From positions 248,001 through 312,000 of the forward strand of contig NZ_AEUE01000004.1 in the NCBI RefSeq assembly GCF_000186705.1: DNA of 64,000 nt, in the 5' to 3' direction. Under the pieces are notes generated by a model. It worked only from the letters and a program-made list of their open reading frames with translations, had not been told where the DNA came from and made no database searches. The position numbers and the translations under genes were made by a program. Every line of letters begins with the position of its first letter. Within the stretch, counting starts at the first letter, position 1. This document shows positions 50,679 to 60,759 of this stretch, piece after piece. This DNA comes from Citromicrobium sp. JLT1363 (GTDB lineage Bacteria > Pseudomonadota > Alphaproteobacteria > Sphingomonadales > Sphingomonadaceae).

Positions 50679-50817
50679 CGCTCCGCCCGTAATGCGCAGG
50701 AGGCCGCTCGGCAATCGGGTGCCCGCATTAAGCCTTCCTGGACGGGCCTGTCCCAACCGCGGACGCACGCGAAGCGACACTCGCCAATGCTTACCAAAAG
50801 GTTAAGCCCCGCTTCCC

Positions 50818-51009
50818 ATGAGACGATCGCTTGTCCTTACCGACGAATCCGCCCGCCACCCTTTCCGCGCATCATTGATGGTGCGGCCCGATTTGCAGCG
50901 CGCCCGGATGGTGAGGAATACGCGCTGGTCCTTCGCCAAGAACGACTGGCTGGGTTTTCTGGGAGCCTACGTGGCCTGCCTGGTAGGGGCGCTGGTTTTC
51001 ATCTTCTGA
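50818..51009 (+). CDS. Small membrane protein, unknown
   Basis: The 63-residue product has a basic N-terminal half (RPDLQRARMVRNTRW) and one membrane helix at the C-terminus (WLGFLGAYVACLVGALVFIF). I do not recognise it. It lies back-to-back with the TPP gene and runs into a convergent MFS gene 9 bases on. A TTAC-N7-TTAA pair (50791-50805), one base from a CtrA half-site pair, precedes the ATG by 12 bases, which is close for a promoter. Confidence 0.55.
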   Translation: MRRSLVLTDESARHPFRASLMVRPDLQRARMVRNTRWSFAKNDWLGFLGAYVACLVGALVFIF

Positions 51010-51018
51010 GCGGTCCGC

Positions 51019-52332
51019 CTAATCGAAATGGGCGCTCGGCAGGTGTTCTTCCGCATGCAGTTTGCGCGCGGCCCAACTGGTCAGCAGGCATAGCGCGACG
51101 CTGGCTAGCACCTGTTCCGCAATTGCCAGACCGATATAGGTCATCGCCATTGCCAGTACTGCACCGCCAACCATGAAGGTGGAACTGATCATGTTGGTGG
51201 CCGCGATGGTGCGCGATGCCTTGTCGCCAGAAACGCGCGTGGTGAGAAAGGCATAAAGGGGCACCACGAAAATCCCGCCCGCAATCGATATGAACAGCAA
51301 CACCGCGAGCAGGACCCAGGCCAGCGGATACGCGAGGAATTGTGGGACGGTGAGGAAAGAGCCCTCCAGATCGGCAGGCCACTGGCGCACGAAAAGATAG
51401 AACAGCACGATGAAGAAGCCCATTCCGACGACGCTGGCCGGGGCGTAACGCGCCGAAACCTCTCCCTTGAGCAGCTGGTTGATGATGACCGAGCCGATGG
51501 CGATGCCGATCGAGAACATCACGATGAACAGCGTGGCCACTTCCTTGCTGGCGTGAATGACGTTCTTGGCCAGCGGCGGAAACTGGATGAACAGGATCGC
51601 GCCCACCATCCAGAAGACGCTGATCGAAATGATGGCGAGATAGATGACGCGGTCCTTCTTCGCAGATCGCACCAGCGCAAGCGAAGAGCGCACGATGTTC
51701 CAGTCGATGGGCTCGACCTCGCCCAGGGCCGGGGCCGCAGGGATGTTTCGACTGCTTGCGTAACCGACCAGTGCCGTCGCCAGAATCAGGACGATCGCCG
51801 CCTCGACCGGGATCCAGCCGGCGATGATCGTCCCCAGCAGAATCGCGAGATAGGTACCCGCCTCTACCAGACCCGTGCCGGCCAGCACTTCTCCCTTTCG
51901 CAGATGCTGCGGCAGGATCGCGTATTTGATGGGGCCCAGAAAGGTCGACTGCACCCCGGCGAGAAACAGTGCCAACAGCATGAGCGGAATGGCGAGCGTG
52001 TTTACCAGCAACCCCTTCCAAGCGAGGAACAGGCCGATCGTACCAAGGCTCATCAGGCCGATTTCGCACAGCTTGACGGTGCGGATGATCTTCGCCTTGT
52101 CGCGCATGTCCGCCAGTTGTCCGGCGATGGCGGAGAGAAGAATGAAGGGCGCTATGAAGAGGGCCGACGCGACCGCACTGAATGCGGTTTCCGCGTCGGG
52201 ATCGCTGTAGATCGCGTAGACCACGAAAAGCACCATCGCGGTCTTGTAGAGATTGTCGTTGAAGGCGTTGAGAAGCTGGGTGCAAAACAGCGGCAGGAAT
52301 CGCCGCCGTCGCAGCAGTCTCAACGTGGTCAT
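51019..52332 (-). CDS. MFS transporter, LplT-like
   Basis: The 437-residue protein has 12 membrane helices. FLPLFCTQLLNAFNDNLYKTAMV near residues 12-34 and FIAPFILLSAIAGQLADMRDKAKIIR near 59-84 fit the MFS group of LplT and acyltransferase-fused carriers that flip lysophospholipids. A long TM7 loop and the C-terminal half are complete. No acyltransferase is fused. ATG 52332 has a GGAG site 8 bases before it. The substrate is inferred from the family and not certain. Confidence 0.85.
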   Translation of the reverse strand: MTTLRLLRRRRFLPLFCTQLLNAFNDNLYKTAMVLFVVYAIYSDPDAETAFSAVASALFIAPFILLSAIAGQLADMRDKAKIIRTVKLCEIGLMSLGTIGLFLAWKGLLVNTLAIPLMLLALFLAGVQSTFLGPIKYAILPQHLRKGEVLAGTGLVEAGTYLAILLGTIIAGWIPVEAAIVLILATALVGYASSRNIPAAPALGEVEPIDWNIVRSSLALVRSAKKDRVIYLAIISISVFWMVGAILFIQFPPLAKNVIHASKEVATLFIVMFSIGIAIGSVIINQLLKGEVSARYAPASVVGMGFFIVLFYLFVRQWPADLEGSFLTVPQFLAYPLAWVLLAVLLFISIAGGIFVVPLYAFLTTRVSGDKASRTIAATNMISSTFMVGGAVLAMAMTYIGLAIAEQVLASVALCLLTSWAARKLHAEEHLPSAHFD

Positions 52333-52459
52333 ACAATCACTCCGGTGCACGCAGGTGCGCGCGAATTTTCATCCCGTTAAAGCAGCCTGCCTTTCCACGC
52401 AAAGGGCGAGGTGGCTCTTTTTATCGGACCCCAGGTCGGTTAAGCGCATTCAGTATCCA

Positions 52460-53029
52460 ATGCTTACGCTTCCCAACCTTCTCACGCTCTCGCGAATCTT
52501 TGCCGTGCCACTGCTGGTGCTGTTCCTCTGGTGGCCGGAATGGCAGCTGGGCTACGCGCTGGGGCTGGCACTATACTGCGCGGCCGCGATCACCGATTAT
52601 TTCGACGGCATGCTGGCGCGTTCGAAGGGCACGGTTTCGAAACTCGGCCAGTTTCTCGACCCCATTGCGGACAAGATAATGGTGGCAGCCGTCATCCTGA
52701 TCCTGACCGCCAAGGGCGGGCTTACCGGCCCGATCGTAGGCGATGCCCATGTTATTGCGGGCCTCATCATCCTTATGCGCGAGATTATCGTGTCGGGCCT
52801 GCGCGAATTCCTGGGCGGTATCCAGATATCGGTCCCTGTCAGTCGCCTCGCCAAATGGAAGACGACCCTGCAGATGATCGCGCTGGGCGTGCTGATTCTC
52901 TCCGGTGCGCTGCCGGAAATCGAACCGATCCGCTGGATCGGGCTCGTTTCGCTATGGCTCGCGGCGATCCTCACCTGCATCACCGGCTACGGTTACCTGC
53001 GGGTTGGCCTGAAGCACATGGATACCTGA
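52460..53029 (+). CDS. pgsA: CDP-diacylglycerol-glycerol-3-phosphate 3-phosphatidyltransferase
   Basis: The 189-residue inner-membrane enzyme makes phosphatidylglycerol phosphate. The CDP-alcohol phosphatidyltransferase motif is intact: DYFDGMLARSKGTVSKLGQF and then LDPIADK near residues 46-72. NLLTLSRIFAVPLL at the start and REIIVSGLREFLG near 111-123 are typical. Four to five helices are seen. It draws on CDP-diacylglycerol from cdsA at 24.8 kb. It is divergent from the MFS gene. Confidence 0.95.
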   Translation: MLTLPNLLTLSRIFAVPLLVLFLWWPEWQLGYALGLALYCAAAITDYFDGMLARSKGTVSKLGQFLDPIADKIMVAAVILILTAKGGLTGPIVGDAHVIAGLIILMREIIVSGLREFLGGIQISVPVSRLAKWKTTLQMIALGVLILSGALPEIEPIRWIGLVSLWLAAILTCITGYGYLRVGLKHMDT

Positions 53030-53172
53030 TTCGCGGAGCCACGGACCCCCGAATTCGTGGCGATTTCGCTGATCGGATCTTGTGCGACTATTTATGTCGC
53101 TGATTTCCCAACAGATGAAATATTCCGGCGCTCTTTAGCTCGGAATAAAGATTCGCCTGCTTAAAGGACGGC

Positions 53173-54327
53173 ATGGCGACGATAGCGGCAGACGGATCGG
53201 GTGAATACGGCCAGGGTATCCTGCACCGAGTGGGCATTCGGGGCGCAGGCCTGCGGTCACCGATCGACGAGGGAAATACCACACCGACGGTATCCAGCCG
53301 TTCGCTGACGCGCGCCCGTCGCCGCCAGCTCAAACAGATTCGCACTTTCATGCAGTCCCATGATCTCGACGTCACGCCGCTGACCTTGCGGATAGCTTAT
53401 GAGGCGTGCTCCGGGACCAATCCCGGCCTTGTCCGCGGCATCGACGATCGGCGCGCGCGCGGGTTGCCGATCACCCTCGAATGGCTGGAAGCGGCGACCG
53501 GAGGCGATGCCTGCGATGGGGGGCAGGCGGTCAGCAAACTTGCCGACAGGCTGGAACACGGCATCGACGAACTGTCCCGCGCGACGAGCACGGTACGGCG
53601 GGTCACTTCGCAATATGGCGACGAGCTGGAGCGGCAGGTCGACGATCTTGCGGAGACGCAGGGTACGGAGGAGGTTATCGCGGGCCTTGCGGATTTCGCA
53701 AAGGCAATGCTGGCCCGCTCGCGCCAGACCGAAGAGGAGTTGCGCGCCAGCGAGCGCGAAACCGCAGTTCTGCGCGAAAATCTGGATCGGGCGCGCCGCG
53801 ATGCGGAGGTGGACTACCTGACCGGACTGCCCAATCGCCGCGCGTTCGAGAAGGTCCTGCAGGAAAGTTATGAGAAAGCGCTTGCCGAAGGACAGCCGCT
53901 TAGCGTGGCATTCTGCGATCTCGACCATTTCAAGGCCATCAACGATACGCACGGCCACGAGGCCGGCGATCGCATTCTGAAGGTTGTTGCCGAAACGCTT
54001 ACCTCTGCCTGCCGTGGCGATTGCTTCATCGCACGCCATGGGGGCGAGGAATTCGTCATGCTGTGTCGCGGGGTCACTCCCGTCGAGGCCTTTGCGCGGA
54101 TAGAGGCCGCGCGCGAAGAGCTTGCGCAGCGCCGGATGATCAACCGGCGGACTGACAAGCCTTTCGGGATCGTGACATTTTCCGGCGGCATTGCCGATGT
54201 CGCACGTTACACCGACCCGCGCGAGGCGCTGGCCGCTGCCGACGAGGCGCTCTATCAGGCGAAGGAGGGCGGCCGTAACCAGATCCGGCTGGCGGTCGAT
54301 CCTGGGGACTCTCGGCAGGCTTCGTAA
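53173..54327 (+). CDS. Diguanylate cyclase (GGDEF)
   Basis: The 384-residue soluble protein has an N-terminal region of about 200 residues without recognised domain, a coiled coil near 165-210, and a GGDEF domain with YLTGLPNRRAFEKVL near 216-230, FCDLDHFKAINDTHGHEAGD near 248-267 and RHGGEEFVML near 290. The active site is intact. The product-feedback RxxD site is not conserved (RGDC at that place). AAGGAC precedes the ATG. Inverted arms TATTCCG/CGGAATA lie at 53121-53147 in its leader. Confidence 0.93.
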   Translation: MATIAADGSGEYGQGILHRVGIRGAGLRSPIDEGNTTPTVSSRSLTRARRRQLKQIRTFMQSHDLDVTPLTLRIAYEACSGTNPGLVRGIDDRRARGLPITLEWLEAATGGDACDGGQAVSKLADRLEHGIDELSRATSTVRRVTSQYGDELERQVDDLAETQGTEEVIAGLADFAKAMLARSRQTEEELRASERETAVLRENLDRARRDAEVDYLTGLPNRRAFEKVLQESYEKALAEGQPLSVAFCDLDHFKAINDTHGHEAGDRILKVVAETLTSACRGDCFIARHGGEEFVMLCRGVTPVEAFARIEAAREELAQRRMINRRTDKPFGIVTFSGGIADVARYTDPREALAAADEALYQAKEGGRNQIRLAVDPGDSRQAS

Positions 54328-54339
54328 GCGCCCCTCGCC

Positions 54340-55311
54340 TCAGAGCACCGCGTTGAGCGCCGCCCGGAAATCCTGCCGTGTGCGCTTCAGTACGCGCGCA
54401 TTGCGTCGCGTCGGTCCGCCGCCCGCATCGCGCGATTCGACCCTGAGGCCGAGATCCGCGATCAACGCCTCGATCTCGTCGCGGCTGGACGCCTGGGGCC
54501 GGATCATGTCCGGGATCAGATCGAGATCGAGATGGGTGAGGCCGAACTGGAAAAGCTCGCGGAAGGCGACACGCTCGCTCAATCCCTGCGCAATCCGGAA
54601 ATCGTGACTGATCGAGAGACGCTCCAGCGCATCATCGACCCTGCCGATATGCCGTTTTTCCGCAGCCCGAACGCGGTTCTTCACCACGATCCACTCGATC
54701 AGCCCCATCTTGCGGGCAAGCTTCTCCTCGCGCAGTTCCGAAACCGTCTGGCCGAAACAGCCTGCCCTTTCGGGCACGCCGCTGACGGGGTTGAGCCGCC
54801 CCAGCAGTTCGAGATCGAGAAACGATGCATTGATCGGGGTGATTAGCGTGTCGGCAAGCGCGACGACCCGCCTGAAGATCGGCGAATCCGCGCCCGCAGC
54901 GTCGAAGATCACGAAATCTGCGTCGGGCCCCAACCGGTTGATCGTCTGGTAGAGGGCCGCCGTGCTCGGGTAATCCAGCACCGAATAATGGGGCGATGGA
55001 AGTGTGACGCCAAGATTGCATGCCGTCCCCTGGCGATAGCTCAGCCCGCGTTCCAGCGTGCGCTGGCGTCGATCCAGATCGATTGCCACGACCTTCTGGC
55101 CAGCATGGGCCAGCGCGACGGCGATATGAAAAGCGAGGGTCGATTTGCCCACGCCGCCTTTTTCATTGGCGAATGTGATGACGTGGGGGGTCAGTCTGGG
55201 GCGGGGGGCAATATCGCCCAAGACCTTGCCCGGGGCTTCCCCATCGAACCGGGAACGATCGGACGTTATGGCATCCGCGTCGCTATCGGTGCGCTTCCAC
55301 ATTGCCGTCAT
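54340..55311 (-). CDS. mipZ: Division-plane positioning ATPase MipZ
   Basis: The 323-residue ParA/MinD-family ATPase forms a gradient with ParB and blocks FtsZ assembly away from midcell in alphaproteobacteria. HVITFANEKGGVGKSTLAFH near residues 43-62 is the deviant Walker A with both Lys, and VVAIDLDRRQRTLERGL near 74-90 is the MipZ-type A' motif. The Asp of Walker B is in FVIFDAAGADSP near 133. An N-terminal disordered tail of about 40 residues precedes the fold. A perfect TATAAT (55351-55356) lies 40 bases before the start. Confidence 0.93.
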   Translation of the reverse strand: MTAMWKRTDSDADAITSDRSRFDGEAPGKVLGDIAPRPRLTPHVITFANEKGGVGKSTLAFHIAVALAHAGQKVVAIDLDRRQRTLERGLSYRQGTACNLGVTLPSPHYSVLDYPSTAALYQTINRLGPDADFVIFDAAGADSPIFRRVVALADTLITPINASFLDLELLGRLNPVSGVPERAGCFGQTVSELREEKLARKMGLIEWIVVKNRVRAAEKRHIGRVDDALERLSISHDFRIAQGLSERVAFRELFQFGLTHLDLDLIPDMIRPQASSRDEIEALIADLGLRVESRDAGGGPTRRNARVLKRTRQDFRAALNAVL

Positions 55312-55350
55312 GCCTTACATTCACCCCAGTGATTGCAACTATTTAAAAGT

Positions 55351-55356
55351 ATTATA
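55351..55356 (-). promoter_or_regulatory. -10 box TATAAT of mipZ
   Basis: On the minus strand TATAAT is perfect, but no good -35 box (TTGACA-like) lies 16-18 bases before it. The surrounding 55312-55474 gap is AT-rich and otherwise shows nothing clear. Confidence 0.45.
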
Positions 55357-55474
55357 TTCGAAGCGTGGCGTGATTGCCCTTGGTGTTAAGTTGCGAAACG
55401 GCCCCATCCTTCGATGGAACGATCATGTGCCATAAATCGACGGCGTCTGTCTCTAATTTTCCGAATTTTTTGTT

Positions 55475-56395
55475 TCAGGCGCCGCGGCGTATCTGCGCCT
55501 GACCGGCACGCAATTCGTCAGCGAGCAGAAGGAAGTCTGCTTCGCGGGGGGAATTCTTGCGCCATATCAGTGCGATATCCCGAGTCGCCGCTGGCGCGTC
55601 GAGCGGGCGCGCGATAACTTTCGTCCCTTTCAGAATACCGGCCTCCAGCGCCATTTCGGGCAGCATGGTGACGCCAAGCCCGTTATCGACCATCTGGACC
55701 AGCGTGTGCAGACTGGTGCCGATCATGCTGGTGGCGGCGCGCAGTTCGGGCCGGTTGCAGGCGGCCAGAGCGTGCTCTTTCAGGCAGTGCCCGTCTTCCA
55801 GCAGCAACAGCCGGCCGTCCTCGATGGTCTCCGGCCGGATTTCCTCGGGCAGATCGCGCGGTTCGTCGCCGGGATAGGCGACGAAGAAGCGGTCCTTCCC
55901 GATCAGGGCCTGTTCTACTTCGCCGGTGGAGAAGGGCAGGGCAAGCAGCACGCAGTCCACCCGCCCGTGGTGCAGCGATTCGACCGCGTCGCTGCTCGTT
56001 TCCTCGCGCAGGAAAAGTTCGAGCTCGGGCCGATCCTTGCGCAAACGCGGTAACAGGCGGGGCAGGAGGAAGGGTGCGATGGTCGGGATCACGCTCATGC
56101 GCAAAGTACCCGTCAGCGGCTGCCCGGCCGCGCGCACGAGATCGGACAGGTCTTCGGCCTGCCGAAGAAGCGCATGAGCCTTTTCGACCACCTGGTGGCC
56201 CAGCGGCGTGAAGCGGACCACCCGGCGGCTGCGCTCCACCAGCGTCACGTCGAGAAGAGTTTCGAGCTCGCGGATACCTGCCGAAAGCGTCGATTGCGAC
56301 ACGAAGCTGGCGTCCGCGGCCCGGCCGAAATGACCATGTTCGTGCAACGCGACGAGATATTGCAGCTGGCGGATGGTGGGCAGGTAAGTGGACAT
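55475..56395 (-). CDS. oxyR: Hydrogen peroxide-sensing regulator OxyR
   Basis: The 306-residue LysR-type regulator has an N-terminal HTH (IRQLQYLVALHEHGHFGRAA and SQSTLSAGIRELE) and a C-terminal effector domain. The two redox cysteines appear as GHCLKEHALAACNRPE near residues 200-215, spaced as Cys199 and Cys208 of E. coli OxyR, so the peroxide switch is intact. It activates catalase and peroxidase genes, none of which is in this window. It ends upstream of mipZ on the same strand, with a 163-base gap. Confidence 0.93.
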   Translation of the reverse strand: MSTYLPTIRQLQYLVALHEHGHFGRAADASFVSQSTLSAGIRELETLLDVTLVERSRRVVRFTPLGHQVVEKAHALLRQAEDLSDLVRAAGQPLTGTLRMSVIPTIAPFLLPRLLPRLRKDRPELELFLREETSSDAVESLHHGRVDCVLLALPFSTGEVEQALIGKDRFFVAYPGDEPRDLPEEIRPETIEDGRLLLLEDGHCLKEHALAACNRPELRAATSMIGTSLHTLVQMVDNGLGVTMLPEMALEAGILKGTKVIARPLDAPAATRDIALIWRKNSPREADFLLLADELRAGQAQIRRGA

Positions 56396-56404
56396 GCCTG
56401 GTGC

Positions 56405-57583
56405 CTAGCCTTCCACCTCGTCGTCGATATGGGTCATCTTGAGCTTGCCCTGCTCGACCGCGAAGGCGAGTTTGCCTTCGACCAGATCGAGGGCATCGCT
56501 GCCGAACACCTCGCGCCGCCAGCCCTGCAGGATCGGCAGGTCGCGCACGCCTGCGGCCAGCTGTTCAAGCTCGTCCGAGCGGGTCAGCAGGCGCGGGGCG
56601 ACGTCGATTTCGCGGGCCCGGATCTTCAGCAGTAGCTTGAGAAGATCGGCAACCAGCGCGCCTTCCTTGCCCAGCGGTGCACCTCGGTTGGTGCGCTGAG
56701 GCATTTCCGACGCGGGGAGCGGCTCCGCCTCTTCCAGAACTTCCATCAGCCGGTTGCCGATCTCGTTGTCCTTCCAGACATTGGAAAGCCCGCGCACCTT
56801 GGCGAGGTCGGCCTGCTTCTTGGGCGGGTGAGAGGCAATGTCGGCCAGCGTCTCGTCGCGCATGATCCGCCCGCGCGGGATATTCTTGTGCTGCGCTTCG
56901 CCCTCGCGCCATGCGGCAAGGGCCTTCAGTCGCCCGAGCACCTGGGGATTGCGGCCCTGTGCCCGAATGCGTTTCCATGATTTGGCAGGATCGATGGCGT
57001 AATTCTCAGGATCGGCGAGCTTGTCCATCTCCGCGTTCAGCCAGGCGCCGCGTTCGGTCTTCATCAGCTTCTTGAGGATCTTCGGGAAGATCTTCGCGAG
57101 ATAGGTCACATCGCCGATGGCATATTCCAGTTGCCGGTCGGTCAGCGGGCGGCGGCTCCAGTCCGTGAAGCGCGCACCCTTGTCGATCGTCTTGTCGAGC
57201 CAGCTTTCGACCAGATTGGCGTAGCCGATCTGTTCGGACTGGCTGATCGCCATCATCGCGATCTGCGTATCGAAGATGGGGTGGGGGGTCTTGCCCGTCA
57301 GGTTGAAGAAAATCTCGACGTCTTGGCTGCCCGCGTGGAAGACCTTCAGCACGTCCTCGTTCTCGCACAGCAGGTCGAGCAGCGGCTTGAGGTCGATCCC
57401 GTCAGCCAGCGGATCGATGGCCGCAGCCTCGTTCTCGTCACCGATCTGGACGAGGCAGAGCTCCGGCCAGTAGGTGTTTTCGCGCATGAACTCGGTATCG
57501 ACGCACACGAAGTCGCCCTTGCCGAGCCTTTCGCAAAGGTCGGCCAGTGCATCTGTGGTCGTGATAAGGTCGTGGATTTTCAT
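56405..57583 (-). CDS. rnd: Ribonuclease D
   Basis: The 392-residue 3'-to-5' exonuclease trims tRNA and other stable RNA. The DEDD catalytic residues are seen in VCVDTEFMRENTYWPEL near residues 26-42, KVFHAGSQDVEIFF near 80-93, and YAIGDVTYLAKIF near 152-164 (Tyr and Asp of Exo III). HRDC domains follow, with LAAWREGEAQ and IPRGRIMRDETL near 216-236. ATG 57583 is preceded by AAAGA. It is divergent from aspS. Confidence 0.96.
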   Translation of the reverse strand: MKIHDLITTTDALADLCERLGKGDFVCVDTEFMRENTYWPELCLVQIGDENEAAAIDPLADGIDLKPLLDLLCENEDVLKVFHAGSQDVEIFFNLTGKTPHPIFDTQIAMMAISQSEQIGYANLVESWLDKTIDKGARFTDWSRRPLTDRQLEYAIGDVTYLAKIFPKILKKLMKTERGAWLNAEMDKLADPENYAIDPAKSWKRIRAQGRNPQVLGRLKALAAWREGEAQHKNIPRGRIMRDETLADIASHPPKKQADLAKVRGLSNVWKDNEIGNRLMEVLEEAEPLPASEMPQRTNRGAPLGKEGALVADLLKLLLKIRAREIDVAPRLLTRSDELEQLAAGVRDLPILQGWRREVFGSDALDLVEGKLAFAVEQGKLKMTHIDDEVEG

Positions 57584-57655
57584 ATTTGATCTTTCTCTGC
57601 CGGGCGGAGTGCCGCCCTCGGGCCATCGCGGCCCCTCCAATCGAGCGCGCCCGGC

Positions 57656-57684
57656 TTGACAAAACCGGGCCATTCGCGTGTTAG
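57656..57684 (+). promoter_or_regulatory. Promoter candidate of aspS
   Basis: TTGACA (57656-57661) is a perfect -35 box. The -10 at 17-base spacing reads TGTTAG, which is weak. The site lies 81 bases before aspS. Confidence 0.45.
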
Positions 57685-57764
57685 CGCGCGCAAGCTTTCA
57701 GGGCTTTCGCCGTTCAGCTTCGGCACGCCCCTAGCGCCTAATCCCCGAACCGGAAAGTTCCACA

Positions 57765-59585
57765 ATGCACGCCTACCGCACCCATACTTGCGCACAGCTT
57801 CGCGAAAGCGATGTCGGCGAGACCGTTCGCCTGTCCGGCTGGGTCCACCGCAAGCGCGACCATGGCGGTGTCCTGTTCATCGACCTGCGCGACCATTACG
57901 GCATCACGCAGATCGTCGCGGACGAGGACAGCGAGGCGCTGGCGCTGCTGGATTCGCTGAAGTCGGAAAGCGTGATCACCATCGATGGCGTGGTGAAGGC
58001 GCGTTCGCAGGAAACGCGCAACGCCAACCTGCCGACCGGCGATATCGAGGTCTTCGCCAAGTCCGCCACGGTCCAGTCGATGGCGGAAGAACTGCCTCTG
58101 CCCGTCGCGGGAGAGCAGGAATATCCCGAGGATATCCGCCTAAAGTACCGCTTCGTCGATCTGCGGCGCGAGCGGGTTCACAACAACATCATGCTGCGTA
58201 ACCGGGTGATCACCTCGCTGCGCCGCCGGATGATCGACCAGGGCTTCTCCGAATTCCAGACGCCGATCCTCGGCGCATCCAGCCCGGAGGGCGCGCGCGA
58301 CTACCTGGTGCCGAGCCGCCTGCATCCGGGCCGTTTCTACGCGCTCCCGCAGGCGCCGCAGATGTTCAAGCAGCTGCTGATGGTCGCAGGGTTCGACCGC
58401 TATTTTCAGATCGCGCCGTGTTTCCGCGACGAAGACCTGCGCGCCGACCGCAGCCCGGAATTCTACCAGCTCGACTTCGAGATGAGCTTCGTCACGCAGG
58501 AAGACGTCTTCCAGGCGATCGAGCCGGTGCTGGCGGGCGTGTTCGAGGAATTCTCGGGCGGCAAGAGCGTGACGCCCGCAGGCGAATTCCCGCGCATTCC
58601 CTATGCCGAGGCGATGCTCAAGTACGGCAGCGACAAGCCGGACCTGCGCAACCCGATCATCATTACCGATGTGACGCATCACTTCGAAAAGTCCGGCTTC
58701 GGCATCTTCGAGAAGATCGTCGGCGGTGGCGGCATCGTGCGTGCGATCCCTGCGCCGAACACCAACGAGAAGAGCCGCAAGTTCTTCGACGAAATGAACG
58801 ACTGGGCGCGGCGGGAAGGCTATTCGGGCCTCGGCTACGTCACCCGCAAGGGCGGCGAGTTCGGCGGGCCGATCGCCAAGAACCATGGGCCCGAGGAAAT
58901 GGCCAAGCTCTACGACGAGCTGGGCCTGGGCGAAAACGACGGTCTGTTCTTCGCGGCTGGCAAGCCCAAGGAAGCCGAGAAGCTGGCCGGTGCCGCACGC
59001 ACGCGTGTGGGCGAGCAGCTCGAACTGATCGAGCAGGGCTGCTTCAAGTTCTGCTGGATCGTCGACTTCCCGATGTTCGAATACGACGAAGACCTGAAGC
59101 GCCTCGATTTCAGCCACAACCCGTTCTCGATGCCGCAGGGCGAGATGGACGCGCTGGAGAACCAGGACCCGCTCGAGATCAAGGCATGGCAGTACGATAT
59201 CGTCTGCAACGGCTACGAGCTCTCGTCGGGAGCGATCCGGAACCACCGTCCGGACATCATGTACAAGGCGTTCGAAGTCGCGGGCTATTCAAAAGAAGAT
59301 GTCGATGCGAACTTCTCCGGCATGATCGAGGCGTTCAAGCTGGGCGCGCCGCCGCACGGCGGTTCGGCCCCGGGGATCGACCGGATCGTGATGCTGCTGG
59401 CGGACGAACCCAATATCCGCGAAGTCATCGCCTTCCCGATGAACCAGCGCGCGCAGGACCTGATGATGGGCGCGCCCTCGGTCGTATCGCCGAAGCAGTT
59501 GCGTGAGCTGAGCATCCGCACGGTGGAACAGCCCAAACCCGACGCGCCCGAGGCGACCCGGGTCGATCGCGCAGGCGACGCCTGA
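57765..59585 (+). CDS. aspS: Aspartate-tRNA ligase
   Basis: The 606-residue class IIb synthetase charges tRNA-Asp. The N-terminal OB fold ([20 protein letters not shown], residues 26-45) is followed by the catalytic domain with [20 protein letters not shown] near 165, motif 2 [20 protein letters not shown] near 220-239, and motif 3 [20 protein letters not shown]. The bacterial GAD insertion is present. The long form without GatCAB-related context could be discriminating or not; that cannot be read here. GGAAAG precedes the ATG. Confidence 0.97.
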   Translation: MHAYRTHTCAQLRESDVGETVRLSGWVHRKRDHGGVLFIDLRDHYGITQIVADEDSEALALLDSLKSESVITIDGVVKARSQETRNANLPTGDIEVFAKSATVQSMAEELPLPVAGEQEYPEDIRLKYRFVDLRRERVHNNIMLRNRVITSLRRRMIDQGFSEFQTPILGASSPEGARDYLVPSRLHPGRFYALPQAPQMFKQLLMVAGFDRYFQIAPCFRDEDLRADRSPEFYQLDFEMSFVTQEDVFQAIEPVLAGVFEEFSGGKSVTPAGEFPRIPYAEAMLKYGSDKPDLRNPIIITDVTHHFEKSGFGIFEKIVGGGGIVRAIPAPNTNEKSRKFFDEMNDWARREGYSGLGYVTRKGGEFGGPIAKNHGPEEMAKLYDELGLGENDGLFFAAGKPKEAEKLAGAARTRVGEQLELIEQGCFKFCWIVDFPMFEYDEDLKRLDFSHNPFSMPQGEMDALENQDPLEIKAWQYDIVCNGYELSSGAIRNHRPDIMYKAFEVAGYSKEDVDANFSGMIEAFKLGAPPHGGSAPGIDRIVMLLADEPNIREVIAFPMNQRAQDLMMGAPSVVSPKQLRELSIRTVEQPKPDAPEATRVDRAGDA

Positions 59586-59603
59586 GCGATCAAGACTGCT
59601 GAA

Positions 59604-59621
59604 CGGTCGCTCTGGCGACCG
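59604..59621 (+). repeat. Perfect 7-base hairpin after aspS
   Basis: CGGTCGC and GCGACCG flank TCTG, 18 bases after the aspS stop. No T-run follows, so it may protect the mRNA end rather than terminate. Confidence 0.4.
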
Positions 59622-59679
59622 CTCATCCTCGCGACAGGTTCGCCGTGCATGATCTCTGTGAAAACAGGGAGCGACGACG

Positions 59680-60594
59680 ATGCTGAAGTATATCGTGGCG
59701 GCTGCGATGCTTTTGGTTGGCACGAATGCGCAGGCCGAGACGCTGCGGATAGAGACGATCTATCCGGCCGAAAGCGACGAGGCCGCTGCGATGCGGACTA
59801 TCGCGATCGATCGCTTTACCGGGCGTGAGGGGCGGGACTTCGCCAATCGCATCGAGGATCGGCTGGTTGATGCCGCGATAGACGGACAGCCACTGTTCAC
59901 GCTGATCCACCGCGCGCAGGCAGAAAATGCCGATGCCATCCTCGATGGCGACGCGTGGGTGCGCGTCACCGAATCCGAGTTTTCCGAGCGGCGCAAGGTT
60001 TGCGTGGAAGAAGACGAGGATGGGAAATGCATCCGCCGCGAAAAGGTGGACCTCGCGTGTCTGCGGCTCGCCATCGACGTTCGCCCGCGCGCCACGCTGC
60101 GGTCCGCCGATGGCACCATCCTGTGGTCGAGCCAGCTTTCGCGCAACGAGGTGCTGAGCTATTGCCCCGATTACGACGACGAGCCGCTTGTCGCGCCGGT
60201 CGTCGACGGCGCACTGGCCTCCGCCGCCGATGATGTGCGCCGCGCGCTCGCGCCGGTCCAGGCTTTCGAGGACATTCGGATCATGGAACGCCGCAAGGGC
60301 ATGGCGCGCGATGTGTCCCGGGCCTTCCGCGACGCGGTGCGACTGACCAAGCAGGACGAGCGCGCGGCGTGCGATGCCTTTGCTGCGCTGGAACCCGCCC
60401 TGGGAAGGCATCCCTCCCTGCTGTTCAATCTGGGGCTGTGTGCCGAGCAGATCGGCGATTTCGCGACGGCCGAAAGCTACTATCGGCAAGCGCTGGTGGA
60501 CAAGACCTCCGACGATGAGGCTCAGGCCGGGCTCCACCGTATCGGCCAGAACCTTTTGGCCGAACGCCAGCTGGAACGCCGCGAGAGCTATTAG
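59680..60594 (+). CDS. Periplasmic protein with CsgG/LpoB-like core and TPR, unknown
   Basis: I do not recognise this 304-residue protein by name. It has a signal peptide (MLKYIVAAAMLLVGTNAQAE), then AIDRFTGREGRDFANRIEDRL near residues 42-62 and LDGDAWVRVTESE near 88-100, a layout like CsgG/LpoB-type domains. Four Cys near 108, 116, 127 and 162 could form disulfides. The end has a TPR-like pair (LLFNLGLCAEQIGDFATAESYYRQAL). GGGAG lies 9 bases before the ATG. Neighbours (aspS, acpP) say little about its job. Confidence 0.65.
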   Translation: MLKYIVAAAMLLVGTNAQAETLRIETIYPAESDEAAAMRTIAIDRFTGREGRDFANRIEDRLVDAAIDGQPLFTLIHRAQAENADAILDGDAWVRVTESEFSERRKVCVEEDEDGKCIRREKVDLACLRLAIDVRPRATLRSADGTILWSSQLSRNEVLSYCPDYDDEPLVAPVVDGALASAADDVRRALAPVQAFEDIRIMERRKGMARDVSRAFRDAVRLTKQDERAACDAFAALEPALGRHPSLLFNLGLCAEQIGDFATAESYYRQALVDKTSDDEAQAGLHRIGQNLLAERQLERRESY

Positions 60595-60759
60595 GCGACC
60601 CTCAGCTGGTGCAGCGGGCCAAGGCAAGGCGGCTCGGCCCGGGCCAAATGCTCGACAGGCTTTGTGAAACTGCGCGCTCTACCCCCCTTGCGCGGGATCA
60701 ACCGCTTGGATAGGGCGTTGAGCGATTAGCAACAGCAAGATGTCGAGAGGGCATAGGGA

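Noticed and set aside
50791-50805. CtrA site TTAC-N7-TTAA before the 63-residue gene
   Set aside because: One half-site has a mismatch, and the pair is only 12 bases before the start codon, too near for a normal promoter.
53121-53147. Inverted arms TATTCCG/CGGAATA before the diguanylate cyclase as a riboswitch
   Set aside because: The 7-base arms with a 13-base loop do not match any riboswitch core I know, including the c-di-GMP classes.
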